Below, one piece after another: positions 1-11,072 of a stretch of 64,000 nucleotides of DNA. A program made the translations under genes and the position numbers. Numbering within the stretch: position 1 is the stretch's first letter; each line of letters begins with the position of its first letter. The notes under the pieces were generated by a model. It did no database searches and was not told the DNA's origin. It saw only the letters and a list, made by a program, of their open reading frames with translations. Origin of the DNA: Stentor roeselii (Eukaryota > Ciliophora > Heterotrichea > Heterotrichida > Stentoridae); assembly GCA_006503475.1 (NCBI GenBank), contig RSEH01000142.1, positions 58,866 through 122,865 of the forward strand. Direction: 5' to 3'.

Positions 1-2258
1 ATCTTCAAGTCAGCTCCTGGATAATCAAGGGTGAAAGCTGCTGAGAGGTTAACAGGAATCGACATTTTATCAAGTACCAGCTTTTGAATGTTTAAATAAA
101 CCTCGAACTGGTTTTTTCTTGCTTTTGTGTCTTCAAGGCTGATGTTGATGTAATCGAGTTTTGCTATTTGTGTCGGGTAAAACACTTCAAAACCATGGAT
201 TAAAGTAAGACAAGCTTCTTTTTTCAAGGAAGACAATGCGTCGGTCTCTTCTTTTGTTGTGTGGCCGAGGCCGAAGTCGTGGATGTCGAGTTCTAGGATT
301 TCTTGAAGCATCTTGAAAAGGACTGTTCGAAGCTTTTGGGTTATTCCTGTTTCTTCGTCTTTTAGTTGAAGGTAGAGAACTGTGAAGAGATGTGAACGCA
401 GCAAGCGTAATAAACACATTCCTGCCCATATGCAGAGGTGGAAGTCCATTCGTTTCCAGTCTTGGAGTTTTAACACGGAAACTATGTATTCTAACATTTC
501 GCTGAACATTTCGAATATGTCCGGCTTGATTTCGAGACATAAAGGCTGCTGCTTGTTTAGCTTTGCTTTGATTGGCTCGCAGCTTGGCTTTTCTGATAAG
601 TTGAAGATTTTGAAGTAGGTTTCGTTTAGTTTATCCAAGCAAGCCAAAATATAAACTGCGAGTTCTTTTGGACTAGCAAGTTGCCCTTGTTCAATTTTAA
701 TAAACCTTGGAGATTTAATAATATCCCTGGAGCTAACGGGGAAAAAAACAACTTCCTGTCCTTCCTTAACCTCTTCTTCTTTTTCTTTCCCCTTAACCTC
801 TTCAATTTTTTCCTCCTTCGCATTAGAGCTACTAATAACATGAGCCCCAATGACTTCCTGAGCTTCTTCCGGTATTTCAGGTTCATTAATAACAGACACA
901 AACTGATTAGCTCCTCCAAAGCAAGCCAATAAAAACACTTCATCAGGCAAAGGAGAAAAAGCCGGTTTGCTTTGTTTTTTTCCATTATGAAAGAAAGTAA
1001 GTGTCTTATCTTCCATATTGATTAAAATGCCGATTCTATCTCCTTCAACATACCTAAAAATATTCCCAGATCCTCTTTCATTCATATAAGCATCTCCATC
1101 AGCTTGCAATGTGTAACAATGCGGTCCTGAACTTTTACTTGTAAAGTTCGAAAAAAGACTGCCAGCGACTCCCAACAGCAGACAAGACGAGTTGTTCCTG
1201 TCAATTTTAAACTCGTAATAATGAATCCCTGAAGTCAAACTCTGCTCAGTCAACTGACAGCCCCACCCTGAAGAGTCAGTCCTGGTGACAGTGAGATTTT
1301 CATTCGACAAAGCCATATCAGGCCCGAGTTTATTCGGATTCCAGTTCATTTGAATTCGTCTTCCGAAGGTCGACCCTTCGAGTTCTGACAAGTTTTTGAC
1401 TAACGGCAAAATCATGCAGCATGCACGAGAAAAGACTTCTGAGTTCTCGATAAATAAAAGCTTTAAAGCGACTGACAACGCACTTGATAAGTTGCCTTTA
1501 GCTAAAGCGAGTCCGAATAAAGGTGCAAGTGAAATCAAAGTTTCATCAGAAGTACTGCCAAGACACTCACCTTTTAAGATTCTTTCTAAAAACTCTTTCA
1601 CGTATTCCAGGTTTTCTAGAACTGATGGGTCTTCAACGTTTAAAGAAAGAGGTGGAAGGTCGGAAAGGACTCGAGTGGCAGATTTGAGAACTTTTTCGTA
1701 TATGAGACGGTTGCCAAGCCCCACGATTTCGATCAGGTCCAGCATTGTGCTTATGCAAAAGTTCATTCCTGCCTTCGCTATTGGTGGAAGCTCTTTTGGC
1801 TTTTTTTTCTTTTTCTCGTCTTGGCTTTGAGAGGACTTTTGAACTCTTCGTCTTTCTCGCTCTTCTTGACGGATTAAAGCTTCTTGCACCCTGCATATCC
1901 CTTGAAGTGTCAGGCATAGGTCTTTGAAGTCCGGGTCTTCTTCTTTAGAGAGTGTTTGGTAGAGCTCGGATTGAAGTGCGTTGCGCAGGTCTTCGTGTTT
2001 GTCGAACTTACGAGATTCTTGATGGTGCACAAAAGCGAATTTTACCTCTTCGGTCTTCCCGTCCTCACCCGATCCAGCTCTCGGCTTAATTATAGGAATT
2101 TCGTAACCTGACAAGTCTTTCAGCGACTTCACAAAGTTGGGCTTGTAAAGTTCATCAGTGATTAATGCTAACTCATCGTCTTCCTTAGACGTCTTGCTCA
2201 GTTCTGCTTCACTCAAGCTTTTGACGCGATCACATAAAGCTGATCCAGTGCTTCCCAT
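1..2258 (-). CDS. SPRY-domain protein, C-terminus beyond window
   Basis: One uninterrupted reverse frame runs from ATG at 2258-2256 to the window edge (752 codons, no stop), so the C-terminus is missing. Residues about 315-450 carry a B30.2/SPRY fold pattern: a NENLTVTRTD-type entry, a GWGCQ and YYEFKID strand, the GDRIGILINME turn and the TLTFFHNG strand typical of SPRY domains. A Lys/Glu-rich charged stretch (about 485-505) follows, then a helical region. SPRY domains bind protein partners and occur in large ubiquitin ligases and channels; which of these this is cannot be told without the missing end. No targeting sequence or intron is needed. The forward open frames at 382-618, 681-932 and 1396-1830 lie antisense to it and are shadows. 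Divergent from the PIN-like gene across 173 bp. Confidence 0.85.
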   Translation of the reverse strand, partial: MGSTGSALCDRVKSLSEAELSKTSKEDDELALITDELYKPNFVKSLKDLSGYEIPIIKPRAGSGEDGKTEEVKFAFVHHQESRKFDKHEDLRNALQSELYQTLSKEEDPDFKDLCLTLQGICRVQEALIRQEERERRRVQKSSQSQDEKKKKKPKELPPIAKAGMNFCISTMLDLIEIVGLGNRLIYEKVLKSATRVLSDLPPLSLNVEDPSVLENLEYVKEFLERILKGECLGSTSDETLISLAPLFGLALAKGNLSSALSVALKLLFIENSEVFSRACCMILPLVKNLSELEGSTFGRRIQMNWNPNKLGPDMALSNENLTVTRTDSSGWGCQLTEQSLTSGIHYYEFKIDRNNSSCLLLGVAGSLFSNFTSKSSGPHCYTLQADGDAYMNERGSGNIFRYVEGDRIGILINMEDKTLTFFHNGKKQSKPAFSPLPDEVFLLACFGGANQFVSVINEPEIPEEAQEVIGAHVISSSNAKEEKIEEVKGKEKEEEVKEGQEVVFFPVSSRDIIKSPRFIKIEQGQLASPKELAVYILACLDKLNETYFKIFNLSEKPSCEPIKAKLNKQQPLCLEIKPDIFEMFSEMLEYIVSVLKLQDWKRMDFHLCIWAGMCLLRLLRSHLFTVLYLQLKDEETGITQKLRTVLFKMLQEILELDIHDFGLGHTTKEETDALSSLKKEACLTLIHGFEVFYPTQIAKLDYINISLEDTKARKNQFEVYLNIQKLVLDKMSIPVNLSAAFTLDYPGADLK

Positions 2259-2431
2259 ATTTTATAGCCATTAGTGACACTAAAAGTAAATAAAAAGGTA
2301 GAAACTGAAGTGAACTCTAAACATTTCCATTATAATCCAACAAAAGTAATCCATAAAACATTTCCTCTAAAAAAATTCTTAAAATTCTTAAAATTTCCTG
2401 AAATTTTCTTGTTTTTCATAAATCTTCAGTG

Positions 2432-3606
2432 ATGTCGATTTATTTAAGTGCCTTGATTGTTTCAATAGATGGAGTCTCAATCGTCGTATTCATCGTCATC
2501 CTAGGCGCGATCATCACTCGCAAGGGGGTAATTTAAAAATAGATCATAAATTCTCAAGGAAGTCGAGTACTCGGTGATATAATTTTCACCCTGCTTCTCC
2601 CTGCTCTTCTTTTCACAGAAATCATAAAAAGTTTGAATGTTTCAAACATTCTTGAATTAGCCTTTCTTTTTGTGTTCTGTTTTCGTAAGGTTTAGACAGT
2701 TCATGTTGTGATTGGAGGGCTTATAGGGTGGCTTGCTTCAAAACTTTCAGCGGCAGATGTAAGAACAACGCGATTATCAATGATATGCATCGGGTTTCAA
2801 GAAACTACAGCGATTCCTTTGGTCATGGCTTCTGCATTGGCGCAGGGGTCGTTCGTTGATGACAGAAGTGATTTTGAAAGTACAGCGACTAGCTGCGTAT
2901 TGATTTATACTGTTTTCAGCACTCTGCTTAAATGGTCTTATGCGTATTGGTAAGCTTCAGTCAGGGTGGTCAAAGGAGTCAAGCCCCAGAAAGTCGAAGA
3001 GAAAAAAGAAGAAAAAATCAATGAAGTTAGTGAACTTTTAATTGAACCTCCAGTTAAAAGTACTAAAAAGTCCTTTTGTGAGAAGGTTAAAGAAGCGTTG
3101 AATCCTCCGATTTATGCAGCTATTATCGCTACACCTTTAGCTCTTATTCCTTATATGAAGAAATTCGTCCTTTCACAGCCTGGAGCTGTTTTTCAAGCCA
3201 ATTTGTTCACTGCTGGACAAATGATGGGCTCTTGTGTGTCGCCGTTGATTTGTGTGCTGTTGGGATCGAAACTTAGTCATGGGTACCCGAAAGATGCTAG
3301 TATTTCGAAGTAAGCGTAAATAGCTTGCATATTGGAGTCATTATTGTTGGGAAACTTTTATTGATGCCTCTTGTTGGACTTGGAATTTCTTTGGTTTTTT
3401 ATTCTGCTGGACTTATTGGAAAAGTCACGTGCTTGATGGTTATGGTTATGTATGCTGCGCCGACTTCTAAACAGTTGATCATGGTTTGTAAGGATGATCA
3501 GGTTTTGATGGATAATATTTCTAAGGTCTTTTTGGTTATGTATTTAATCGCTATTGTGCCTATCACTGTTTGGACGATTGTTTTTATTGTGGTGCTTTAT
3601 GGGTAG
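2432..3606 (+). CDS. PIN/PILS-type membrane transport protein (Mem_trans family)
   Basis: Five exons (2432-2527, 2543-2684, 2700-2949, 2965-3309, 3324-3606) give a 371-aa multi-pass membrane protein. The exons join in frame only if introns 2528-2542, 2685-2699 and 2950-2964 (15 nt each, GTAA...AG) and 3310-3323 (14 nt as read) are removed. Hydrophobic helices are clustered at both ends with a charged Lys/Glu loop (about residues 165-200) between, the layout of auxin-efflux-carrier-like (Mem_trans) proteins; family-like segments are GDIIFTLLLPALLFTE near residue 45, LASKLSAADVRTT near residue 90 and MVMYAAPTSKQ near the C-terminus. In other eukaryotes this family sits in the plasma membrane or ER; the substrate here is unknown. 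The last intron is one base shorter than its neighbours. Stops TAG TAG are in tandem at the end. Confidence 0.85.
3310..3323 (+). other. 14-nt intron of the PIN-like gene
   Basis: GTAAGCGTAAATAG. Exon 4 ends in AA (3308-3309) and exon 5 begins C (3324); only removal of exactly 14 nt carries the frame from SISK-like residues into the final transmembrane helices. All other supported introns here are 15 nt, so this is either a real 14-nt intron or a one-base gap in the sequence. Confidence 0.6.
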
Positions 3607-4548
3607 TAGATTTAAGGATTAGGTTATTATGGTTTAACTGAGAATGGGTCTGATGGATGTAATTTTTTCTATTTATGGAAATTCATAGAATTTAATTTTT
3701 TATTGGCAAGTTTCGATGCCTGTTTAGCTAGCAGGACTTCACTTCATAGTAAATTTTTTTGGTTTAATTTCTTAAAACAGTCGAATAAATCCATTCATGC
3801 TATTTTACTTTAACACAATCATATATGGGTCACTTTTATAGTTAAAGAGGTTTTGATTTTTTTGTTATACAGATTATAATTAATTTACTAATGCTTTTTA
3901 TTATGATCATAATTGAATGATTGCGAATTTTGAAAGATTGATTTGAATTACTTCAAAGTATTGTCTTTTAACTTTGGATTGTCTATCCTTCTAGTTTTGA
4001 AAAGTTTTTTCTGTATATGCAATCATACCTTAAGATTGATCATTATTTCTATATATACACATATTCATTAGTTTAGAGTTTTTATTAGCATTATTGAAAA
4101 TTAAGTATTTCAAGATTTTTGTTTTATCTAGAGCTTGAATTATCACATCTCAGCTATTCAAACTTGATTCTATTATATTTTGGTTGCATATTTTCTTAAG
4201 TCTAGCACTACTGCAAATTTTTTCATTTGACCCTGCAAATTAAGTTGCAAGGCTTGGGTATATTGATGAAGATCATAAAAATTGTTAATTTCTTTGAGCT
4301 AACCTTTTAAGGTTTTTTTTCAAGCTCAAACATAAACGATTATTAATTTGCTTAATTTTTAAATTATGGTAAGTAAGTTATATTGAAAGTTTGAGGAATT
4401 TTTATTCATCATCTAGAAGATTGTGATGTATCAGATGGAAATATATAGAGTACTTAAATTAAGTTATCTATGTAAAGAACCCTTAAATTTTCATACATTT
4501 ATTTTATTATGATTATTTAGTTGAAGAAGGGGGACAATCCTTATATAA
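3607..4548. other. AT-rich intergenic stretch, nothing recognised
   Basis: About 940 bp of AT-rich DNA with no open frame of note and no tRNA-like or rRNA-like motif that I could see. It ends in a TATATAAATGG context at the next start codon. Confidence 0.6.
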
Positions 4549-4995
4549 ATGGAAATCACGAAAAAAGATTCAGAGGATTCGTACTTGAAAAACATTGATT
4601 TTGAATCATACAAGTATGATATCAATGAAGAAATACAAAATATCAAGTACTCCAATAAAGCTAGAGATTTGAATTTCGAATGGATTATTAAGCAAATCGA
4701 TCAAGATTTAACCAATTTGGTAATTGAAAGCAATGAAGGAAGAGATCACCTGAATCAAGAGGTCCATGAACTAAGAGCCGAGGTCAATGAACTAAGCAGC
4801 GAAGTCAAAGATCTCAGAATCGAGATGAATTCAAAGTTCAACATGGTCATTAAAACATTTTCAGGTGAGATTCGTAACTTGAATTCTGATTTAAACCAAT
4901 TCAAGGAGTCCATGAAAATATTTCTTGGTTTCTTTATAGTCCTTCACTTTTTCATGATATTTTATTCATATAGTATACAAGAAAAAATGTTTTAG
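4549..4995 (+). CDS. Small coiled-coil protein with C-terminal membrane anchor
   Basis: 148 aa, no recognisable family. Residues about 30-120 are charged and heptad-like (repeats such as LRAEVNELSSEVKDLRIEM and IRNLNSDLNQFKESM), predicting a long coiled coil. Residues about 122-142 (FLGFFIVLHFFMIFYSYSI) form one hydrophobic helix close to the C-terminus, as in tail-anchored proteins, so the coiled coil would face the cytosol. It stands alone between two long intergenic regions; the sequence CTTATATAA lies directly before the ATG. The overall plan resembles DUF1640/MCUR1-like proteins, but I see no specific motif to support that. Two stops (TAG TAG) end it. Confidence 0.7.
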   Translation: MEITKKDSEDSYLKNIDFESYKYDINEEIQNIKYSNKARDLNFEWIIKQIDQDLTNLVIESNEGRDHLNQEVHELRAEVNELSSEVKDLRIEMNSKFNMVIKTFSGEIRNLNSDLNQFKESMKIFLGFFIVLHFFMIFYSYSIQEKMF

Positions 4996-5433
4996 TAGGT
5001 TTATTTTAATTTCAGGGTTAGATAAATTTGCTATCTTAGTGCCTCATAAGATAGAGAAAATCAGCAAGGTAACCCACCAAGTTCCCTAAACTCTTAATGC
5101 AAAAAATTATGATTCATGCTTCATATCAGCAAATGATGCCCATAAATATAAAAATAATGAATCTAATAAATAAATGAGAGAAAAACCATAGCTTTCTGAA
5201 GCTCATACCAGAGCTTCTTGATAATTAACAAACCTTAAAGATTTAAATTCTCTGCAACCTTCAGCGAAGCGAATCCGAGTAAAATCAATAAGAAAAGTAG
5301 TTGTCACACTTAAATGAAAAACATTACAATTATTAATTTATACATATAAACACTCTATATAACCAACCTTATAACCCAAACAAGAGATAAGCGAAAAAAT
5401 ATAAACAATAAACTAATCAATATAAAATTTTAT
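4996..5433. other. Intergenic stretch, no gene seen
   Basis: About 440 bp, AT-rich, with no coding signal; it leads into the tandem repeat that overlaps the kinase 3' end. Confidence 0.5.
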
Positions 5434-5660
5434 CTATTCCTAATAAAACACTATTCATTAATAAAACTCAAATTCAAAAACCTAAAATTTCCTCTATTCC
5501 TGATAAAACACTATTAATTAATAAAACTCAAATTCAAAACATAAAATTATATCTATTCCTAATAAAACACTATTAATTAATAAAACTCAAATTCAAAACC
5601 TAAAATTTCCCTATTCCTAATAAAACACTATTCATTAATAAAACTCAAACTCATAATCTT
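5434..5660. repeat. Four-copy ~59-bp tandem repeat overlapping a kinase gene's 3' end
   Basis: Copies begin with CTATTCCT(A/G)ATAAAACAC at 5434, 5494, 5553 and 5611 (spacings 60, 59, 58). Each contains ATTAATAAAACTCAAA. The copy at 5611 spans the TAG stop (5628-5630) and last codons of the ANK-kinase; the other three lie downstream of that stop with respect to the gene. The array therefore looks like repeated duplication of the coding end plus 3' flank. Confidence 0.85.
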
Positions 5661-7166
5661 GTCACTTTTAGTAAAATCAGCACTTTTGAGAGAAAACTGT
5701 TCAAACAAATTAGTCTGTTTATTGAAAACCCTTTCCCAAGAGACCCCATCAAAGAACTTATGTTGTTTAACCTGTTCAACATCATTATCAAACCCGATCC
5801 TCTGATCAGGTTCCTTTTTAAGTAATCCTTCAATTAAATCCCTTGCATCTCCACTGACCGCTGCAATTCTGGAAGGTTCTTCAAAGAACATTTTCCCAGT
5901 GATCATCTCAAACAAGACAAGTCCAAGCATATACCAGTCAACATCTTTTCCATACTGTTTCTTTTCTTCAATCTCAGGGGCGAGGTACCCAAAAGACCCA
6001 CAAAACGAGGAAGTCCTCATAAAGCTTGTTTCTTTCGCAAGTCCAAAGTCAGCCAACATGAGATGCCCGTCTTCATTGATAAGGACATTGCTAGGTTTCA
6101 AGTCTCTATAAATAATGCTTTGGCTGTGAAGATACCCTATTGCCAAGACAAGTTCACAAGTATAAAGTCTCACAATTCTTTTCGGAATCTTCTTCTTAAG
6201 CCGGTCCTGAAGAGTATCAGGACAATAAGGCAGCACAAGCATCAAATGGGTGTTGATCTGAAAGCTGGAGATCAAAGGAACTATAAAAGGATGTATCAAC
6301 TTCGAAAGGAGGTTTTTTTCACTAAGGACATACCCGATCATCCCCTTTTCAGAGATCATGTCTTTATTCATCACTTTCATCGCGAAAAACTTGCCATTTT
6401 CCAGGTTTCTCACTAAAAACACCTTCCCAAAGCTACCGACTCCGATGTTTCTAATAACTTCAAAATTTTTAATAAGGTACTTCTGGCTCTTATGTCTCAA
6501 ATCTTTCATCATCCATGTCAAGGTCTCGTCGTTGGCTTCTGTGATGCTGAATAATGAATTCGGAGACCTCATGTCTGAAAAACTTTTCAACATTGTCGGG
6601 TCTTCCAGGTAGTCGATGGGCAACTTTCCGTAATTGTCAGAAATGTCGAGATCGCAACCTGCTTCGATTAAAAAGTCAGCGATTTCTAGCTTTTGTTGAA
6701 GGCAGGCGTAGTGAAGGGCTGTTCGGCCATTGTCGTCTTTTAGGTTCATGTTTGAAAGTCTTGGAAGGAGAAGTGATATTGTTTTTAAGTTTCCTGAGAA
6801 GACTGCCTTGTGGAGAAGAGAGAAACCTTCGGAGTCGATATAGTTGTTTATGTCGCTTTTTTCAAGTTGTGACTGAAGATGAAAAGCATCGTTTGTTTCG
6901 ATTAGGGCTGAGAGTGAACGATGTTCTTCTTCGAATGGAGTGAGGGCGTGGCTACTCGATGCAATTTCAGAGATCATCGTTTGAAGGACTCTATGATCTT
7001 CAGGCTTTTCAAATAGTTTTGATTGATTTTCGTTTGTGTTGCTGAGATCAGCAGGTTGATAAGCTTCAGTCTTGCAAACAAGTCCGTCTTCTGAAACCTT
7101 TTTATTTTCTCTGCAGATGCAGTTTGATTTTTTAAAAAACTGAAGAACACTTTGACAGAGGTACAT
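5628..7166 (-). CDS. Ankyrin-repeat AGC-like Ser/Thr protein kinase
   Basis: 512 aa, single exon. Residues about 110-190 hold ankyrin repeats (EGFSLLHKAVFSGNLKTI, NGRTALHYACLQQKLEIA, YGKLPIDYL). The kinase domain is about 235-472: glycine loop GVGSFGKV (242-249), the VAIK-type Lys in FAMK (264), catalytic loop YRDLKPSN (D355), DFG (373-375), APE (396-398) and DVDWYMLG. All catalytic residues are present, so it should be active. The YRDLKP and DVDW forms fit the AGC group (PKA/PKG/S6K-like). After the catalytic core an FNKQTNLFEQF segment resembles an AGC tail without a clear hydrophobic motif. Ankyrin repeats N-terminal to an AGC kinase would direct partner binding. Its 3' end is part of a tandem repeat. 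Confidence 0.93.
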   Translation of the reverse strand: MYLCQSVLQFFKKSNCICRENKKVSEDGLVCKTEAYQPADLSNTNENQSKLFEKPEDHRVLQTMISEIASSSHALTPFEEEHRSLSALIETNDAFHLQSQLEKSDINNYIDSEGFSLLHKAVFSGNLKTISLLLPRLSNMNLKDDNGRTALHYACLQQKLEIADFLIEAGCDLDISDNYGKLPIDYLEDPTMLKSFSDMRSPNSLFSITEANDETLTWMMKDLRHKSQKYLIKNFEVIRNIGVGSFGKVFLVRNLENGKFFAMKVMNKDMISEKGMIGYVLSEKNLLSKLIHPFIVPLISSFQINTHLMLVLPYCPDTLQDRLKKKIPKRIVRLYTCELVLAIGYLHSQSIIYRDLKPSNVLINEDGHLMLADFGLAKETSFMRTSSFCGSFGYLAPEIEEKKQYGKDVDWYMLGLVLFEMITGKMFFEEPSRIAAVSGDARDLIEGLLKKEPDQRIGFDNDVEQVKQHKFFDGVSWERVFNKQTNLFEQFSLKSADFTKSDKIMSLSFINE

Positions 7167-7286
7167 TTTTTGCTCTTTAATAAGTGTCTAATAAGTTAAT
7201 TTTAAAGAATTTGAGTTAAAATTAGGGTTTCACTATTATGAAAAGAAAATTTACATAAGTTGAATTGTCATTTCTATTTCACAGGT

Positions 7287-10200
7287 TTAGTATTTCAAAC
7301 CATGCTCCTTATCAAACAAATCAGAGAGTACTTTCTCATACAAATCATTAACCTTAGAGCTGAATGCTTCGTTAACCGCTAGTTCCGGGTCAACAATAGA
7401 CATATGACTATTCATCATCCTTGACCCAGCCCTGCCAAGCATCGAAGAAAACCTTTCCTCCCTGCTTTTATTATTTGGTTTATAATACAAAAGATGCCCT
7501 TGTCCAGCTTTAACATGAATTTTTATTTTGTTTCGAGTAGTCACAACACCTTCTTGAGTGACAGGCGTGATCATTTTTATTACAGACCTTGCTTCACTTT
7601 GCAACAAATGCTGTCCTGGGTATTCTTCAAAGACTTGCCTTCCAAGTTCGTCAGTTTTAATTCTTCCCAAGTCAATCGGAAGGTTGTTTAAAAGTTGTCT
7701 TGGGAAAAATTCTACCATTTGGGTCTCATCTTCTAATTCTCGGCTCTTTGGGTCTTGGTTGCTTTTTACTGGCTTTAGTAGAGGGTAGTTGAAGTACTTT
7801 AGCATCGGGTTTGATGTACTCAGAAGAGTTCGAAGAGGAGCGATTATTTGATGAACTTGTTGGATTTCTTCTGGATTTTTTATTTTTGGGTAAACTTCAC
7901 GGATTGACTGGAAAAGAAGAAGGTACCCTTCAACTGGAATATTCATTTCAGATATCAACTTCACAATAAGTGGAATCGCGAGTGGATGACAATGAAGAAC
8001 TGAGTGAGTTCTCATTATAGTGAAATTATAAACCATTGAACATATCGCCATATAAGAAGAAATATTCCAGTAATCATATTCAAAACAAATTCTAAATATC
8101 TCTCTTGTAATCGGGTTAACTATTATCTCCATACAAATATTCGCAGTTTGAGATAAAGACCACAACCATGTTATCAGAGTAGTCATGTAGGTCCTGAATA
8201 GTTTATCCTCGTTTTCCTCTTCAAAGTCAACAACAATATACAATCTGCTTCCAGGAACACTTCTTAAGTCTTTATTTTTAAAGTCTTGAGGGAAGAGGAA
8301 TGAGCGATCATCTAGACTTTTGTACTTAAAGTGCTTTTCTGCAAAAGTTGTTATAATCTTTAGACGCTCATACATCCGCATGTAAGTCAGTTCTGGGATA
8401 TGCTCGACTGTGTTCGGGTCATTTTCAAAAATGTGCAATAAAGTTAGAAGTAGAAAATAAGTGCACTTTACAAGTAAAATCTTTTCAATTTTTTCGCTTA
8501 TTTGACCATCAATATCAGTCGGTTTGATTCTGTTGGCAGCTTCAAGTTCTTCAATAATAGTGCAGATATTATTAAAAACTTTGAGCATTGAATGAGCGAA
8601 AGGTTCAAGATGATCACCCATGACCTTATACGACAGTTTTTTAGTTTTATCCTTGGAAATAAATAAATACAAGCTTGAAAGATGGGCATAAAGACTGATA
8701 GTAGTAGGAAGAAATCCAGTCATATCAATAAAAATCTTGACCAAGTAGTCATTATTAAAAACAGTATCAGCAACAACATAAAATAGTCCAGGTACCAATC
8801 TAATAAGCACATAAGAAACCTCTTCAGTAGTTGCAATAACAGCATTAATAATATCCCTCGACTTAGGATCACTATTCATCAATTCATAAAGACAAACCAC
8901 TAAAAAATAATTGCTATCAACAATTCCAAGACACTGTGCCCTAATCGAATTGCGAATAGTCCTAGAAGACATTCTCAATACAGTCCTAAGCAATTCAAGT
9001 AAATGAAAAATCATATGAATCCTCCACAAATTCACTTCTCCACCAGTCCCTAAACCTTTATTATTTTCCCCTTTATTCGTATCAATTTTGAAAGTTTTTT
9101 CATTCGAGTCCCATTTGCAGACATTAAATCTTTGCACAGTTCCTCGCAAGGCCTGCAAAGTGATTGAATTATAAAACTGATGAAAATGCAAAAAACTACT
9201 TGCCAAGTAAAAAGTATTGAACTTCGGTTTAGTCTCAGCCCATGTGAGGTACAAAGTGACAATAGCGCATTTTATCCTTTCTTCAAGTGAACCTTCTCCA
9301 ATAAGCATGAGTTCATTCATCTTCGCCCCGACATTGTCCATGATGAAGTTCAGGTTTTCGTCTTCACAAAGAACTGAAATGAACTGAATGAGGACTATTG
9401 GAAGGTGTTGTTCCACGTCGACCATTGCTTTATACTCTTGATCATCTTTTCGTATCGTATGAAACGGCTGCTCTTTACTATAAAAATCCCAAAAAACATT
9501 ATCCGGGATAAAAGCAGAGCTGAAGTAGTCCTTGCAGAACTCACAAGGCTTTGGAAGTTTTTTAAAGAAAAGTTTAAACTGCTTAAATTGCTGCATCATG
9601 TGAAATATGTACTTTTGAATAGGCTCTTGAAAATTCTCAGGTGTTCCAAGAGGCGAGTGAAGGGTGTCCCAAGGTCTATTTTTACTTTTCGAGTAATTAT
9701 TCCATTCAGTAGTCATTCTCGCCACATCTCTTTGAATAGTTTCATTATCATCAAAGTTCTCAGGAAGAGGTAATAAAGGCATCGGGACGTTATGATTTTT
9801 GCTTCGAATTCTAAATTTTCTTTACCTTGCAACAGCCACCTGGCAAAGGTTGACTTTATGTTCAGTGAAGAACTCGAGGTACCTAAAGGCTCTACAAGCC
9901 AAAGTAAGTAAAATATCACTGACATTGCTGAGGAAGTTGAAAGAAATCACAGCGACCCTGATTGACGATTACTCAAGCGCGTATTGAGGAGGTCGGTAGT
10001 AAGGGTATCGAAGCATGCTGTTTGTTAAGTAAAGAACTGTGTACCAAACCATGAAATCACGAACTGAAAACTTGACAAGTGCCTGATGTGTTCGCCAAAT
10101 CACGTCAATTTGACAAGCTTCCATTGAAGAGATTATTTCCTCGATTCCTCCTTGAGACCTGCTGACATTTCCCAAGATCTGAGCAAGAAAACTCAGGTAT

Positions 10201-11066
10201 TTCATAAACCCTGCTTCTGTGACACCTCTGTTAAACTGATCGAAGTCTTCATTACGCGAATCAGGGACTAAAATCATGCAAAGTGCCTCGTAAACCCATT
10301 TACTGACAATAAGCTCTTCTTCTGTCTTCGATGAGAACTCATCTGCGAAGCTTAAACAAGAAATCGCTTGAATCATTTCAGTGTCTCTAGCCTTATACAA
10401 GTCAGTTTTCGCGATACGAAGAACCCATTTAAACAAATCAAGTCTTGAACAGACCCTTTTCGCGATTTCGATGTGACTCAACAACAGGTTCAAAAGATTT
10501 TGACTAACTTTTTTCAAAGTCTCTTGCCCGACCCTAACCGATCCAGGTGCTTTTTCAATAATAAACAAAAGCCTCGGGATAATATTCTGTTTATCCAGCA
10601 CTTTCACCACCTGTGCTTCACCCTGTGCAAGTTCATTTAAAATCAAGAGATTATACCCCAAAAGTGTTAAACTTGTTTCAGAACATTCAGGAAACCTCGA
10701 ATCTAAATCAGCAAGTTGAGGATAAACTCCAGCTCCATCATGTTGAGGGTAAACTTCACTTAAAATAAAATCACTAGCTTCTCTCATTTCTTCCATTTCA
10801 AAAGCAATAAAGCGAGCCATGGTTCTTTCCTTACAAAGCATGACTTTTACAACAGCGACATCAGCTTTTGCCTGTTCAGACATGTTGAGGATTTTCTGAA
10901 TTTTTTCATCTTTCAACACTCCAAAAATGTTAGAATTGATGAAAACTTTTCTAGCTGCTGGGTCTTCAAGAGCCGCGTAGATCTGGTTGATTGTTTTGTT
11001 GAAGTCTTTGCCACCGAGGAGGTCATGAAGGAATCGGGTGTAAAACTCATCAGTCTTCCGAGACAT
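7287..11066 (-). CDS. 1249-aa alpha-solenoid-like protein of unknown function, three exons
   Basis: Exons 11066-9973, 9957-9826 and 9810-7287. Introns 9958-9972 (GTAATCGTCAATCAG) and 9811-9825 (GTAAAGAAAATTTAG) are both 15 nt and join the frames without a stop, so what appear to be two reverse open frames (ending at 9969 and starting at 9782) are one gene. The product is almost wholly helical, with Leu-rich paired helices suggestive of armadillo/HEAT-like stacking in the first 450 residues. A lone CxxC (CEFC, residue about 525) is present; no catalytic motif, signal peptide or transmembrane segment is evident. The C-terminus (FSSMLGRAGSRMMNSHMSIVDP) is polar and Ser/Met-rich. I do not recognise the family. 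Its ATG lies 6 bp from the ATG of a divergent GTPase. Confidence 0.85.
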
Positions 11067-11072
11067 ATTAAT
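11067..11072. promoter_or_regulatory. 6-bp divergent intergenic spacer within a 12-bp palindrome
   Basis: The whole space between two opposite start codons is ATTAAT. With the codons it forms CATATTAATATG (11064-11075), a perfect palindrome. Any promoter for either gene must lie inside the other gene's transcribed region or within these bases. Confidence 0.6.

Noticed and set aside
187-1917. Several forward and reverse open frames inside 1-2258 (382-618, 681-932, 1396-1830 and others)
   Set aside because: They are antisense or out-of-frame shadows of the SPRY gene, low in protein-like features.
11025-11072. Upstream ATG at 11025 extending the GTPase
   Set aside because: It overlaps the opposite gene's N-terminus, and would hide the MGGC acylation site; the protein-like part begins at 11073.
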